From positions 1 to 64,000 of the forward strand of contig CALKRN010000021.1 of NCBI GenBank assembly GCA_937989665.1: a stretch of DNA of 64,000 nucleotides. Reading direction: 5' to 3'. Source of the stretch: an uncultured Desulfomicrobiaceae bacterium (GTDB lineage Bacteria; Desulfobacterota; Desulfovibrionia; Desulfovibrionales; Desulfomicrobiaceae). Shown here piece after piece: positions 34,799 to 44,161 of the stretch. A program made the position numbers and the translations under genes. Every line of letters begins with the position of its first letter. Within the stretch, counting starts at the first letter, position 1. A model generated the notes under the pieces. It did no database searches, was not told where the DNA came from, and saw only the letters and a list, made by a program, of their open reading frames with translations.

Positions 34799-35983
34799 AT
34801 GCGGTTTCTCAAGGATGTGACCCTGGCAGGAGCGCGGGTTTTGCTGCGGGTAGATTACAATGTCCCGCTCAAGGACGGGCAGATCACCGACGATAACCGT
34901 ATCGTCCAGAGCCTGCCCACGGTTCGTCATATCCTTGATGCCGGGGCGAGCCTCATTCTTTGCTCTCATCTTGGTCGGCCCAAGGGCACGCCAGACCCAG
35001 CAGCCTCGCTGGCGCCTGTGGCCCAGCGCTTAAGTGAGCTCCTCGGACGGCCTGTGGAACTCCTCCCCGAGGTGGTGGGGCCGCAGGTGGAAGAACGGGT
35101 AGCCCGGCTCCAGCCAGGTGAGATCGTCATGTTGGAAAATCTGCGGTTTCACCCTGGCGAGACAAAGAATGACCCCCAATTGAGCCGGCAATTGGCGGCT
35201 TTGGCCACGGTGTATGTCAATGATGCCTTTGGTGCCTCGCACCGTGCCCATGCCTCGGTGGTGGGCGTAACGGAATATCTCGACGTCTGCTGCGGTGGAC
35301 TCTTGCTGGAGAAAGAATGGCGCTATCTCGGCGAGGCCCTCAAGGACCCGAAGCGGCCGTTCGTGGCGGTCATCGGCGGGGCTAAAGTGTCCACTAAACT
35401 GGGTATCCTCCACAATTTGCTTGAGAAAGTAGATGCCCTCATCGTTGTCGGGGCCATGGCGAATACCTTCCGCAAGGCCCAAGGGTTTGCCGTGGGGACT
35501 TCGCTCGTGGAAGATGAGCTTCTTGATGCAGCGGCAGGCATCATGGTGACGGCCAAAGAAAAAGGCGTGCGCTTCTATCTGCCGGTGGATTACATCCTGG
35601 GTACAGACCCCAAGGCCCCAACTCCTTTGGGGGTGTGCACCTACCAGGATGTCCCCGAGGGAGCCATGATCCTCGACACTGGCCCGGCTTCCCATACGCT
35701 CTTTGCTGAGGCGGTCCGCGACGCCGGGACCGTCGTATGGAACGGCCCGCTGGGGGCCTTCGAGAACCCGGTCTTTGCCCAAGGGACAAGCAACTTTTGC
35801 CGGGTGTTGGCTGGACTTTCTGCCCTCACGGTGGTGGGCGGTGGAGACACCAATGTCATCATCCAGCAACTTGGCCTCAGCGAGAAGTTTTCTTTTATTT
35901 CCACTGGCGGTGGGGCATTTCTGGAGTTTTTGGAAGGCAAGACCCTACCCGCTTTTGCGGCCCTTGAGGCCAAGGCCGGTTGA
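34799..35983 (+). CDS. pgk: Phosphoglycerate kinase
   Basis: 394 residues, normal length. Motifs: VLLRVDYNVPL at the N-terminus, SHLGRPKG, LENLRFHPGE, NDAFGASHRAHAS, VIGGAKVSTK and GGGDTN. It interconverts 1,3-bisphosphoglycerate and 3-phosphoglycerate with ATP. ATG 34799 has AAGGAGGG eight bases upstream; the longer open frame before it overlaps the broken lipoprotein gene. tpiA follows after nine bases, so the two are co-transcribed. Confidence 0.97.
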   Translation: MRFLKDVTLAGARVLLRVDYNVPLKDGQITDDNRIVQSLPTVRHILDAGASLILCSHLGRPKGTPDPAASLAPVAQRLSELLGRPVELLPEVVGPQVEERVARLQPGEIVMLENLRFHPGETKNDPQLSRQLAALATVYVNDAFGASHRAHASVVGVTEYLDVCCGGLLLEKEWRYLGEALKDPKRPFVAVIGGAKVSTKLGILHNLLEKVDALIVVGAMANTFRKAQGFAVGTSLVEDELLDAAAGIMVTAKEKGVRFYLPVDYILGTDPKAPTPLGVCTYQDVPEGAMILDTGPASHTLFAEAVRDAGTVVWNGPLGAFENPVFAQGTSNFCRVLAGLSALTVVGGGDTNVIIQQLGLSEKFSFISTGGGAFLEFLEGKTLPAFAALEAKAG

Positions 35984-35992
35984 GGAGGTCCT

Positions 35993-36742
35993 ATGGCGCA
36001 ACTCATCGCTGCCAACTGGAAGATGTACAAGACCATGGCCGAGGCCACGGCCACGGCCACCGCGCTGGCGGAGCGCTTGCAGGGGCGTATCCCCTCCCAT
36101 CGGGAGGTCCTCGTGTGCCCGGTTTTTGTCCATCTCGCGGCACTGGCCCCTATCCTTCGCGATGCCGGCATCGCCCTGGGGGCCCAGGACGTTTACCCCG
36201 CCGACGAAGGGGCCTTTACCGGCGAGGTCTCGCCCAAACAGCTGCAGGACGTGGGCTGCACCCATGTCCTGGTGGGGCATTCCGAGCGCCGCCATATCCT
36301 CGGCGAGGCAGACGCCCTGATTGCCGCCAAGACGCGTGTAGCCCTGGAGCGCGGCCTCGCTGTGGTGTTGTGCATTGGCGAAACCCTAACCGAGCGGCGT
36401 AGCCTCCAGCTCGAGGCCGTCCTCTTTCGGCAAGTCTCCTCAGCCCTTACCGACTTGCCCGCTGCCGTGACCGAGCGCCTCATTGTGGCCTATGAACCGG
36501 TGTGGGCCATTGGTACGGGCGAGGTGGCGACCCTCGAGGACATTGATGCGGCCCATGGGTTGGTCCGGCGTATGCTCAGGGACTGTCTGGGTGCGTCTGC
36601 AGCGGCAGTTCGTATCCTCTATGGGGGATCGGTGAAACCAGACAATGCCGGGGCGATCCTTCAGCTTGACACCGTGGACGGCGTGCTCGTAGGCGGCGCA
36701 AGCCTTGATGCCGAGAGTTTTGCACGTATTGTCCTGGCCTAA
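35993..36742 (+). CDS. tpiA: Triosephosphate isomerase
   Basis: 249 residues. Complete TIM with AANWKMYKT (active-site Asn and Lys), GHSERR (His), AYEPVWAIGTG (Glu) and YGGSVKPDNA. It interconverts dihydroxyacetone phosphate and glyceraldehyde 3-phosphate. Lies between pgk and secG, the common pgk-tpiA-secG arrangement. Confidence 0.97.
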   Translation: MAQLIAANWKMYKTMAEATATATALAERLQGRIPSHREVLVCPVFVHLAALAPILRDAGIALGAQDVYPADEGAFTGEVSPKQLQDVGCTHVLVGHSERRHILGEADALIAAKTRVALERGLAVVLCIGETLTERRSLQLEAVLFRQVSSALTDLPAAVTERLIVAYEPVWAIGTGEVATLEDIDAAHGLVRRMLRDCLGASAAAVRILYGGSVKPDNAGAILQLDTVDGVLVGGASLDAESFARIVLA

Positions 36743-36758
36743 GGCAAAGGAGGTCTTT

Positions 36759-37088
36759 GTGAACGCACTCATGGTTACGATCCATATCATGGCCTGTCTT
36801 ACCCTCGTGGTGCTCGTCCTGCTCCAATCGGGCAAGGAAGGGATGGGGGTGATCTTCGGTGGGGGGAGCTCGTCGCTCTTTGGCGCCACCGGTGCAGGCG
36901 GTATCCTCGGCAAACTCACCGCCGGGGCGGCTATTGTCTTCTTTCTCACCACCATGACTTTTACCTACCTGAGCGCCCAACAGCACACCAAGCCAAAGGC
37001 ATCGGTGGTCTTGGAGACGCCTGTGCCGGAGGCGCCGTCCGCACCGTTGCCGGCCGCTCCAGCGGCGCCGGGGCAACCAGGGCAGTAA
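36759..37088 (+). CDS. secG: Preprotein translocase subunit SecG
   Basis: 109 residues. Two membrane helices (about 3-22 and 50-70) flank the conserved loop LLQSGKEGMGVIFGGGSSSLFGATGAGG, as in SecG of the SecYEG channel. The C-terminal tail is Pro/Ala-rich. GTG 36759 follows AAAGGAGG and is preferred over an upstream in-frame ATG lying inside tpiA. Confidence 0.95.
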   Translation: MNALMVTIHIMACLTLVVLVLLQSGKEGMGVIFGGGSSSLFGATGAGGILGKLTAGAAIVFFLTTMTFTYLSAQQHTKPKASVVLETPVPEAPSAPLPAAPAAPGQPGQ

Positions 37089-37144
37089 GAGGGGGATTGT
37101 CGGCGCATCGGAGGTCGATGCGGGCCACGACTTGGTGGTGTGGA

Positions 37145-37176
37145 CGAAGACCGCACGGGTCTCGTTCTTTGGAGCG
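37145..37176. repeat. 32-base direct repeat, copy 1
   Basis: Matches 37220-37251 at 25 of 32 positions, with starts 75 bases apart, close to the 71-base spacing of the unrelated-looking repeat at 8097/8168. Confidence 0.55.
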
Positions 37177-37219
37177 AGGCTGAGGGCGTGACGTTTCCTC
37201 CCACCCACGGCGTGCGAAT

Positions 37220-37251
37220 CGAAGACCGTGAGAACCTCGTTCTTTGGAGGG
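37220..37251. repeat. 32-base direct repeat, copy 2
   Basis: Second copy of the repeat at 37145-37176. Confidence 0.55.
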
Positions 37252-37578
37252 CGTTAAGGGGGGCACCATTGGCGTACGTTCGGCAGGCCAGGGAGAGGGG
37301 GCGTCCATGGCCTGCGAGGCGCTAAGAGGGGGTAGGGTTAGGAGTTCGTTCGGCAGGTGGAACGCGGGAAAGCGGCGCGGAGACGTCCAGCCTGAAGGTC
37401 GGATGCGCCACGGCGGTGGATGCCGCGAGATCGGTGTGGGCCTTTGGAGGCACGAGCGGACAGGGCTGGTGCGCCAAGGGCAGAGGGATTCTGAGGCGAC
37501 GCCCATGGGGACATCGATGTGGGCAATTTCCTCTTTTTGGTGCCTCGCGAACAGAGGGGCCGCTTCGAGGAGGCAAGC

Positions 37579-38046
37579 ATGGCGACAAACACGCAAGATG
37601 ATCCATTACTTCAAGTGGTGACCTTCCGCATTGGCGAGGAGGAGTTTGGGGTCAACATCCTCCAAGTGCAGGAGATTATCCGCATGCTCGACATTACCAA
37701 GGTCCCCAAGGCGCCGGAGTTTGTGGAAGGAGTCATCAATCTGCGCGGCAAGGTCATCCCCATCATTGACCTGCGCAAGCGCTTTGGCCTGCCCTTTCGG
37801 GAGCGGGACAAGACCACCCGCATCATCGTGGTGGAGCTGGGGGCCACAGTGGTCGGGTTTATCGTCGATGCGGTCTCGGAAGTTTTGCGCTTGCCTGCCA
37901 GCACCGTGGAGCCGCCGCCACCTGTTGTTGCTGGCCTGGATGCCGAGTACATCAGTGGCGTAGGCAAGCTCGATGATCGGCTCCTTATTATGCTCGATAT
38001 GAACCGCCTACTCTCGCGGGATGAGCAGCGCGCCTTAGGTGTCTGA
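37579..38046 (+). CDS. cheW: Second chemotaxis coupling protein CheW
   Basis: 155 residues, one CheW domain: VVTFRIGEEEFGVNILQVQEI, FVEGVINLRGKVIPIIDLRKRFGLP, IVVELGATVVGFIVDAVSEVLRL. It is away from the main che operon and followed by a strong terminator, so it is probably expressed alone. ATG 37579 follows GAGGAGG. Its sequence is clearly different from the cheW at 23052, so it may serve other receptors. Confidence 0.95.
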   Translation: MATNTQDDPLLQVVTFRIGEEEFGVNILQVQEIIRMLDITKVPKAPEFVEGVINLRGKVIPIIDLRKRFGLPFRERDKTTRIIVVELGATVVGFIVDAVSEVLRLPASTVEPPPPVVAGLDAEYISGVGKLDDRLLIMLDMNRLLSRDEQRALGV

Positions 38047-38071
38047 GGCCTTCGTTCACTATCTAGCCGCG

Positions 38072-38096
38072 GCCAGGGGGAACACCCCTGGCTTTT
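38072..38096 (+). terminator. Rho-independent terminator after cheW
   Basis: GCCAGGGG (38072-38079) and CCCCTGGC (38085-38092) pair across GAACA and are followed by TTTT. 25 bases after the cheW stop. Confidence 0.85.
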
Positions 38097-38106
38097 GTGT
38101 CTTGCG

Positions 38107-41100
38107 GTGCTCCCTCCATCCCTGACCGCTTTTCTCGCCGCTCCCCGCGGCAGCCTCCGGCTGATGAAGACCGGCCCTGTGGGGCAGGCCTTTCTTGGTC
38201 GCGAATTGCAGCGGCGCGGCCATTTTCCGGTCCTACTGGTGCCGCCCGGGATGGACCCCAGTCTTTTTCTTGCGCTGTTGCGGGCCATGGCTGGTCCCCG
38301 GCAGGAGCGCTTTGCCTGGGAAGAGCCTTGGCTCGCCCTGCCGCGCTTTCTCCCCGAGACCCAGAGCCCCGAGGTGTGGGGGGAGCGATGGTGCGTTCTG
38401 TATGGGCTGCTGCGCGGCACCCTCCAGGGCCTTGTGGTGCCCCTGGAGAATCTCCTCCACAAATGGCCTGCCCGAAGCCTGGCTAAAGCTGCCCATCTCG
38501 AGGTCGTCCGTGGTGAAGACGCCCCGCTGGATGCCTTGATCGAGACGTTGGTGGCCTTTGGCTACCGCCGAGTCTCCCTAGTGGCGGCCGTGGGCGAGTT
38601 TGCGGTCCGGGGTGATATCGTCGACGTCTTTGCCCCTGGGGCGGCCTTGCCGGTGCGCCTGGAGACCTTTGGCGATACAGTGGAGCGTCTCACCCTTTTT
38701 GAACCCCTCTCCCAGCGTTCCCGAGCGGAGCTGGACCGTGCCGTTTTTCTCCCAGTCATAGGCGTGCCGGCCTCGGCCTCAGCGCTCCAGGAGGCACGAA
38801 CCGTGTGGGAAGGATGGATGCGTTTGGGAGAGCTGTCGCGGTCGGCGCGGCAAGCCCTGGAGGAGGGCTTTACCCAGGGCACGTTGCCGCTGCCAAGCCT
38901 TGCTGGGGGGGCATTGGAGGGGCTTCACACGTGGCTCCCTGACACGGCGGTGCCTATCGTCGTGGGGGCGCAGCACTTGCGTCCCAAACTCGAGGAAGGG
39001 CTGTGGGAGTGGGGCCATTTCCTCCACGGCTGGCACGAGGGTTTGCCGCGCCACGGCCTTGTGCATACCGAGCAAGAGGCCCGCGCGCTGCTCGATTGCC
39101 GGCCTGCGCTGCTGTGCGAGGAGCTCGTTATGGGGGTGCGCCAGCAGGGCGTAGAGCTCCCGGAAGAGACAGTACGCAGCTTTACGGACCTTTTCTGGAA
39201 GCCTGAGGAGCGGCAGCGGCCGTGGCGAGCTGTGGTGGAAGGGCTGCGGCGCTGGCAGATGGCCGGGGAACAGGTCCTGTTATGCTTTGCTTCGGCGGGT
39301 GCTCGGCGCAAATTTGTGTCCTTGGTCCAAGACGAGGGCCTGGTGGTGGCCGAGGCCTTGGGGGAGGGGCCTGGGATTGCTGCGGTTGTCGCCCATGTCC
39401 GGCAGGGAGCAGTGCTGCCGTGGGCCGGGATACGCCTCCTGCCTGAGGCGGCCCTGCACCCGGGGGAATCGCCAGCACGCCAACGCCGGCCCAAGGCCTT
39501 TCAGGGACTCTCGTCGTTCGAGGGACTCGAGCTAGGAGACTTGCTCGTCCATCGGGACTATGGGCTTTGCCGTTTTGGCGGCTTGACCCGTGTCCAGATG
39601 GGAGAGGTCGCCAATGATTTTCTCCTGCTCTTTTTTGCTGATGACGCCAAATTGTATCTCCCCGTGGATCGGCTGGGGTGCGTGCAGCGCTATCTTGGAC
39701 CCGAGGGGGCAGCGCCCGCCTTGGATCGGCTAGGGGGCAGTGGTTGGGCGAAGACGCGGGAGCGGACGCGCAAGGCCGTGGCCGCCATCGCCCGAGACCT
39801 GGTGGAGATGTATGCCTTCCGCAAGATCGCCAAAGGCTTTCAGTATGGCCCGCCACCTCCGTTCTATCGTGACTTTGAGGCAAGTTTTGGCTTTGATGAG
39901 ACTCCAGATCAGGAGCGGGCCATTGCCGAGGTGCTGGCTGACATGGAGCGGCCTGAGCCCATGGATCGCTTGGTGTGTGGCGATGTGGGCTTTGGGAAGA
40001 CCGAAGTTGCCTTGCGGGCGGCCTTTCGGGCCGTGGCCGACGGCAAGCAGGTGGCCCTCCTGTGCCCCACGACCGTCCTTGCCGAGCAGCACTATCTCAC
40101 CTTCCGCCAGCGCATGGAACCGTTTTCCGTGCGCGTGGCCCTGCTGTCTCGCTTTGTGCCGCCAGCCACCCAAAAGACTGTCCTGCGAGCGCTCCGCGAA
40201 GGGCAGGTGGACGTCCTTATCGGCACCCACCGCATGCTCTCCAAAGATGTGGAATTTGCCCACTTGGCCCTCCTCATCCTCGACGAAGAGCAGCGCTTTG
40301 GGGTGCAGCACAAGGAGCGTCTCAAAAAGATGCGGGCAACCGTGGATGTGCTCACCCTGACCGCCACGCCCATCCCACGCACTCTGCAGCTTTCTTTGGC
40401 CGGCATCCGCGGGCTTTCGGTCATTGAGACCCCGCCGGTGGACCGTAAGCCGGTGGAGACCTCCCTCATGGAGCGCGACCCTGAGACCTTGCGCCAGATC
40501 CTAGCGCGGGAGCTGTCGCGTGGGGGGCAAGTCTTTTGGGTCTCCAACCGAGTCCACGGTTTGGAGGAGACCGCCGCCTTTGTGCGCACGTTGGCGCCAG
40601 AAGCCCGAGTTGGCATGGCCCACGGGCAGATGCCGGCCACAGAGCTCGAGACAACGATGCACCGCTTTTGGCATGGCGAGATCGATATCCTTGTCTGTAC
40701 GGCCATTATCGAATCTGGCCTCGATTTTCCTCGGGCCAATACGCTGGTGGTGGATCAGGCCCACCGTTTTGGTCTGGGGCAACTCTATCAGCTGCGGGGC
40801 CGCGTGGGCCGCTCTGCGGTGCAGGCCTATGCCTATTTTGTTGTTCCACAGCTGGAGGCCTTGCCCGAGACGGCGCGTAAGCGGCTTAAGATCATCCTCG
40901 ATATGGACTACTTGGGGGCCGGATTCCGAGTGGCCATGGAAGACTTGCGCCTGCGCGGGGCGGGTAACCTTTTAGGTGAAGCCCAATCCGGGCATATGGG
41001 CAAGGTTGGCCTCGATTTGTATCTCGAAATGCTCGAGGAAGAAGTCCGGCGGCTGCGCGGTGGGGCGGTACAGACGTATATTGAGCCAGAGCTTGTCCTG

Positions 41101-41559
41101 GGCTTTCAGGCCATCATCCCCGAGGAATATATCCCCGACCCCCAAGAGCGCCTCCAGTACTACAAGGCCCTTTCTTCGTGCACCGAGGAAGCGGCCTTGG
41201 AGGCTGTGGTGGATGAGATGCGGGACCGTTTTGGGGTTGTGCCCGATCCCGTGCGCTGCTTTGTGGCTGCGCTTCTTATCAAACAGGGAGTGCGCCAACT
41301 TGGTGGGGTGCGGGTGGACCTCGGCCAGGAGCGGTGTGTGGTGTACTGGGACCCGAGCCGTTGCCCCCTTGATCCGGAGCGGCTCGTGGCTTGGGTCATG
41401 GCCCATCCAGGGACCCGGGTGTTGCCACCAGCCAAGGTCGAACTTCCCCTGCACGGTGAGGACCAGGTCCGCCGTCTCCGTGAGGTCTATTTGGCGCTGC
41501 GGGACCTGGCCGCTGCGGCTGGTGGCTTGGGGCTAGACGGGGCTGGCGGCGCAAGATAG
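38107..41559 (+). CDS. mfd: Transcription-repair coupling factor Mfd
   Basis: About 1150 residues, full length. It releases stalled RNA polymerase and recruits UvrA. N-terminal UvrB-like module, RNA-polymerase-interacting CarD-like domain (GDLLVHRDYGLCRFGGL), helicase motor with Walker A GDVGFGKTE and box II LILDEEQRFGVQ, TATPIPRTLQ, the translocation motif region after QLYQLRGRVGRS, and the C-terminal TRCF domain. The start is uncertain: GTG 38107 is taken because TTG 38095 lies in the terminator; neither has a visible Shine-Dalgarno, and ATG 38164 is a shorter option. Confidence 0.96.
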   Translation: MLPPSLTAFLAAPRGSLRLMKTGPVGQAFLGRELQRRGHFPVLLVPPGMDPSLFLALLRAMAGPRQERFAWEEPWLALPRFLPETQSPEVWGERWCVLYGLLRGTLQGLVVPLENLLHKWPARSLAKAAHLEVVRGEDAPLDALIETLVAFGYRRVSLVAAVGEFAVRGDIVDVFAPGAALPVRLETFGDTVERLTLFEPLSQRSRAELDRAVFLPVIGVPASASALQEARTVWEGWMRLGELSRSARQALEEGFTQGTLPLPSLAGGALEGLHTWLPDTAVPIVVGAQHLRPKLEEGLWEWGHFLHGWHEGLPRHGLVHTEQEARALLDCRPALLCEELVMGVRQQGVELPEETVRSFTDLFWKPEERQRPWRAVVEGLRRWQMAGEQVLLCFASAGARRKFVSLVQDEGLVVAEALGEGPGIAAVVAHVRQGAVLPWAGIRLLPEAALHPGESPARQRRPKAFQGLSSFEGLELGDLLVHRDYGLCRFGGLTRVQMGEVANDFLLLFFADDAKLYLPVDRLGCVQRYLGPEGAAPALDRLGGSGWAKTRERTRKAVAAIARDLVEMYAFRKIAKGFQYGPPPPFYRDFEASFGFDETPDQERAIAEVLADMERPEPMDRLVCGDVGFGKTEVALRAAFRAVADGKQVALLCPTTVLAEQHYLTFRQRMEPFSVRVALLSRFVPPATQKTVLRALREGQVDVLIGTHRMLSKDVEFAHLALLILDEEQRFGVQHKERLKKMRATVDVLTLTATPIPRTLQLSLAGIRGLSVIETPPVDRKPVETSLMERDPETLRQILARELSRGGQVFWVSNRVHGLEETAAFVRTLAPEARVGMAHGQMPATELETTMHRFWHGEIDILVCTAIIESGLDFPRANTLVVDQAHRFGLGQLYQLRGRVGRSAVQAYAYFVVPQLEALPETARKRLKIILDMDYLGAGFRVAMEDLRLRGAGNLLGEAQSGHMGKVGLDLYLEMLEEEVRRLRGGAVQTYIEPELVLGFQAIIPEEYIPDPQERLQYYKALSSCTEEAALEAVVDEMRDRFGVVPDPVRCFVAALLIKQGVRQLGGVRVDLGQERCVVYWDPSRCPLDPERLVAWVMAHPGTRVLPPAKVELPLHGEDQVRRLREVYLALRDLAAAAGGLGLDGAGGAR

Positions 41560-41604
41560 GGACCAAGCGATTATTTCTAAAGGGAACAACGAGAGGGAGC
41601 GGCT

Positions 41605-42507
41605 ATGCGTGGGGGATGGATCATGGGGCTGGTGTTGGTATGCTGGGCTTCTTGGGCAGAGGCCATCCTGGTGGATCGGGTCGTGGCGGTGGTCAACGGC
41701 GAGATTATCACCTGGAGTGAGGTGGAAAGCGCCACGGATCGCTTGCTGGCACAGGCTGGCCCCAAGGCCCCAGAGCGGGAAGACGCCCGGCGTATCGTCC
41801 TTGATTCGCTCATCAATGATATCTTGGTGCGCCAAGAAGCGGAGCGCCTTCAAGTGCGCGTTTCCGATGCCGAGATCGAGAGCGAGGTGCGGGCCTTTAA
41901 GGCCCGTCGGCGCCTTTCAGATGCCGAATTCCAGCATGGACTCACCTTGCAGGGCATTTCCCTGGAGGAGTTCAAAAAGCAATTGCGCGATGAAATCCTG
42001 CGCCGGCGGATTCTCAACCTCATGGTCCAGCGGAAGGTAGTGGTCACCGATGAGGAGGTCCAGGCCTACTACGAAGCCAATGCGGGGCAGTTCCGCCGGG
42101 GGCGGCACTTGACCATCCAGGTGGTCGTGCTCCCCAACCGTGACGATGCCCTGCGCGTCCACACGGCGGTGCAGCGGGGGGAAATCACCTTGGAGCAGGC
42201 GGTGCGGGAGTACTCGGTGGGCCCTCGGGAGGCCGATGGGGTGCTTGAAGTGGCCTGGAACGACCTTGATGCCGCCTGGCGGGAGGCCTTGGCCCAGCTG
42301 CCCCCCGGCCAGCTCAGCACGCCCTTTGCGGTGCAGGGCAAATGGGTGGTGGTGCGGGTGGTGCGGGAGCGGAGCACAGAAGAGAGTGGTCTGGAGGCCG
42401 TGCGCGACGAAATTCGAGAGATTTTGGCCCGTCCCAAACTGGAAGAGCGGTTTCAGGAGTATATGGCGTCGTTGCGGGCCAAGGCGCTCATCGACGTTCG
42501 CCTGTAG
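41605..42507 (+). CDS. SurA-like periplasmic chaperone / peptidyl-prolyl isomerase
   Basis: 300 residues. Signal peptide at 1-20 (cleavage after AEA), then ILVDRVVAVVNGEIITWSEV, the standard opening of SurA N-terminal domains, a helical chaperone core, and a short parvulin-like segment (RHLTIQVVVL ... AVREYSVGPREADG). It should help fold outer-membrane proteins. The parvulin part is diverged, so isomerase activity is doubtful. GAGAGGGAG precedes ATG 41605. It follows mfd by 45 bases and precedes rodZ by nine. Confidence 0.88.
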   Translation: MRGGWIMGLVLVCWASWAEAILVDRVVAVVNGEIITWSEVESATDRLLAQAGPKAPEREDARRIVLDSLINDILVRQEAERLQVRVSDAEIESEVRAFKARRRLSDAEFQHGLTLQGISLEEFKKQLRDEILRRRILNLMVQRKVVVTDEEVQAYYEANAGQFRRGRHLTIQVVVLPNRDDALRVHTAVQRGEITLEQAVREYSVGPREADGVLEVAWNDLDAAWREALAQLPPGQLSTPFAVQGKWVVVRVVRERSTEESGLEAVRDEIREILARPKLEERFQEYMASLRAKALIDVRL

Positions 42508-42516
42508 GAGGCTGTC

Positions 42517-43401
42517 ATGCAGGACGAACTCCTGGCCATTGGACAAATGCTCCGCGAAGCCCGCGAGGCCCAAGGGCTCACGCTTGCGGAGGTAGAAACG
42601 CGGACAAAGATTGCCACCCCGGTCTTGGCGGCCCTGGAAGCAGGCGATACGACTCGCCTCCCCCACCCGGTCTATGCCAAGGGGTTTTTGCGCAGCTATG
42701 CCGTGCTCCTCGGCTTGGATGCAGGTGAGCTCGCGGTGCGTTTTGCTCGCGCCTATCCTGCCCCCGAGGAGCTGGAAGAAGCTCCAGAGGAGCGGGCCTC
42801 GCATATTCGGGTGACGGTGCGCCAGCCCGGGGACCCGCCGCCGTGGCGAGCACCGCTTCGGTATCTCGTTTTGGGCCTGGCCGCGGTGGTAGTCACGGTG
42901 GGCGGGTGGTATGGCTTCCAATGGTACCTTCTGCCCCAGTTCACGGCCCTCCGCCAGGTGGTGACTTCTGCCCCCCACCCCACGAACATTCCCTCTGAAG
43001 CGAACCCATTGCCTTCTGCTCCCACTGGAGAAGCACCGGCCTTTGTCCCCAAGGACCCCGAGCCCGAGGCCCCTGCCATCAGCGGGGAGAGCCCTGCGGC
43101 GGAGGTTGTGCCCCAGGAAGGACCACCGCAGCCAGGGCCGCGCGAGGGCCTGAACCTTGAAGGCGTGAAGGCGCGGACGATGCGGGTGGAGGCCTTGGCC
43201 AATGCCTGGATCCAAGCCAAGACAGACGACAAGATCACAGACTATTTCTTGCGCCAGGGCGAGCATGTGGAGCTCCGCTTTACGTCGTCGTTGCGGTTGA
43301 AGCTGGGGAACGCTGCTGGGGTGCGTCTTATCTTGGATGGCCGCACCTTTCCGGTGGAGGCCGCCCGCCCTGGAGAGGTGCGAACGATCACTGTGCCATG
43401 A
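42517..43401 (+). CDS. rodZ: RodZ-like membrane-anchored HTH protein
   Basis: 294 residues. N-terminal XRE/HTH_25 domain (GQMLREAREAQGLTLAEVETRTKIA, then LPHPVYAKGFLRSYAVLLGLD), one membrane helix at about 110-132, a Pro-rich periplasmic linker and a C-terminal DUF4115 domain (NAWIQAKTDDKITDYFLRQGE). RodZ links MreB filaments to the membrane and sets rod shape. Its stop overlaps recO (ATGA). Confidence 0.9.
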   Translation: MQDELLAIGQMLREAREAQGLTLAEVETRTKIATPVLAALEAGDTTRLPHPVYAKGFLRSYAVLLGLDAGELAVRFARAYPAPEELEEAPEERASHIRVTVRQPGDPPPWRAPLRYLVLGLAAVVVTVGGWYGFQWYLLPQFTALRQVVTSAPHPTNIPSEANPLPSAPTGEAPAFVPKDPEPEAPAISGESPAAEVVPQEGPPQPGPREGLNLEGVKARTMRVEALANAWIQAKTDDKITDYFLRQGEHVELRFTSSLRLKLGNAAGVRLILDGRTFPVEAARPGEVRTITVP

Positions 43402-44129
43402 CAAGCAGCTGGTCCGAAACGGTCCTGGTGCTGCGGGTAGGGGTGGTGCGCGAGGCAGACTGCTGGGTCCGTTTTTTTTCCCCCTCCCATGGCCTGATGT
43501 CGGCCTTTGCCTTTGGTGGCCGTCGCAGCCGGCGGCGTTTTGGCGGGTGCTTGGACCCTCTGGATCAGGTCCATTTTGCCGTGGCCTGGGATCGGCGGCG
43601 CCGGTATTTGGTGCTCCAAGAGGGCAGCTTGGTGGAGCGTTTTGGCCGCCTCAAGACCGACCTCCACCGCTTAGGCCAAGCCTGCAACCTGGTACGCTTT
43701 GGCGAACGTCTCGTTGTGGCGCCGGAGAACGCCCCGTTTGTCTATGGTGCCTTGGTGGAGGCCCTGCGGCTGCTCGATAGTCCGGTGACCCCTTCGCGCC
43801 TCTTCCCGGTGCTCTTCCGGGCCCATCTTGTTTTTGGTCTCGGCTTTGCCCCGCGCCTTGATCGTTGCGGTCGCTGTGGTGGGCCCCCGGGGCTGTATCC
43901 GGCCTTTTCCGTGGCTCAAGGCATGGTGTTGTGCCCCCGCTGTGCGGAGGGGCAGCGGCGCATTTGTGCACAGACCCTCGCTGTCTTGCGGAGCTTGAGT
44001 GAGCCGTTGCCAGCACCGTGGGCGACCCAAGCATTGGCCCCGGCGGTGCGCGAAGAGCTCTGGTACGTCGTTGATCATTTTCTGCGCTGGCACGTGGAGC
44101 TGCGGGCTACAGAGACCCGGCAAGGATAG
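43398..44129 (+). CDS. recO: DNA repair protein RecO
   Basis: 243 residues. N-terminal OB fold (ETVLVLRVGVVREADCWVRFFSPSHGLMSAFAFGGRRSR), helical middle and a zinc-binding C-terminal region with CGRCGG and CPRC. RecO loads RecA and anneals strands in the RecFOR pathway. Coupled to rodZ by ATGA. Confidence 0.93.
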   Translation: MTSSWSETVLVLRVGVVREADCWVRFFSPSHGLMSAFAFGGRRSRRRFGGCLDPLDQVHFAVAWDRRRRYLVLQEGSLVERFGRLKTDLHRLGQACNLVRFGERLVVAPENAPFVYGALVEALRLLDSPVTPSRLFPVLFRAHLVFGLGFAPRLDRCGRCGGPPGLYPAFSVAQGMVLCPRCAEGQRRICAQTLAVLRSLSEPLPAPWATQALAPAVREELWYVVDHFLRWHVELRATETRQG

Positions 44130-44161
44130 CTGCTCGCCGCAGAAAAAAGTAAGGAGAATAT

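Larger units (their letters stand above)
37089..37578. other. 490-base intergenic region with degenerate repeats
   Basis: No supported gene. An imperfect 32-base direct repeat occurs at 37145-37176 and 37220-37251 (CGAAGACCG ... CTCGTTCTTTGGAG, 25 of 32 identical), and the word CGTTCGGCAGG appears near 37277 and 37347. The last 15 bases contain the GAGGAGG Shine-Dalgarno of cheW. Confidence 0.55.
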
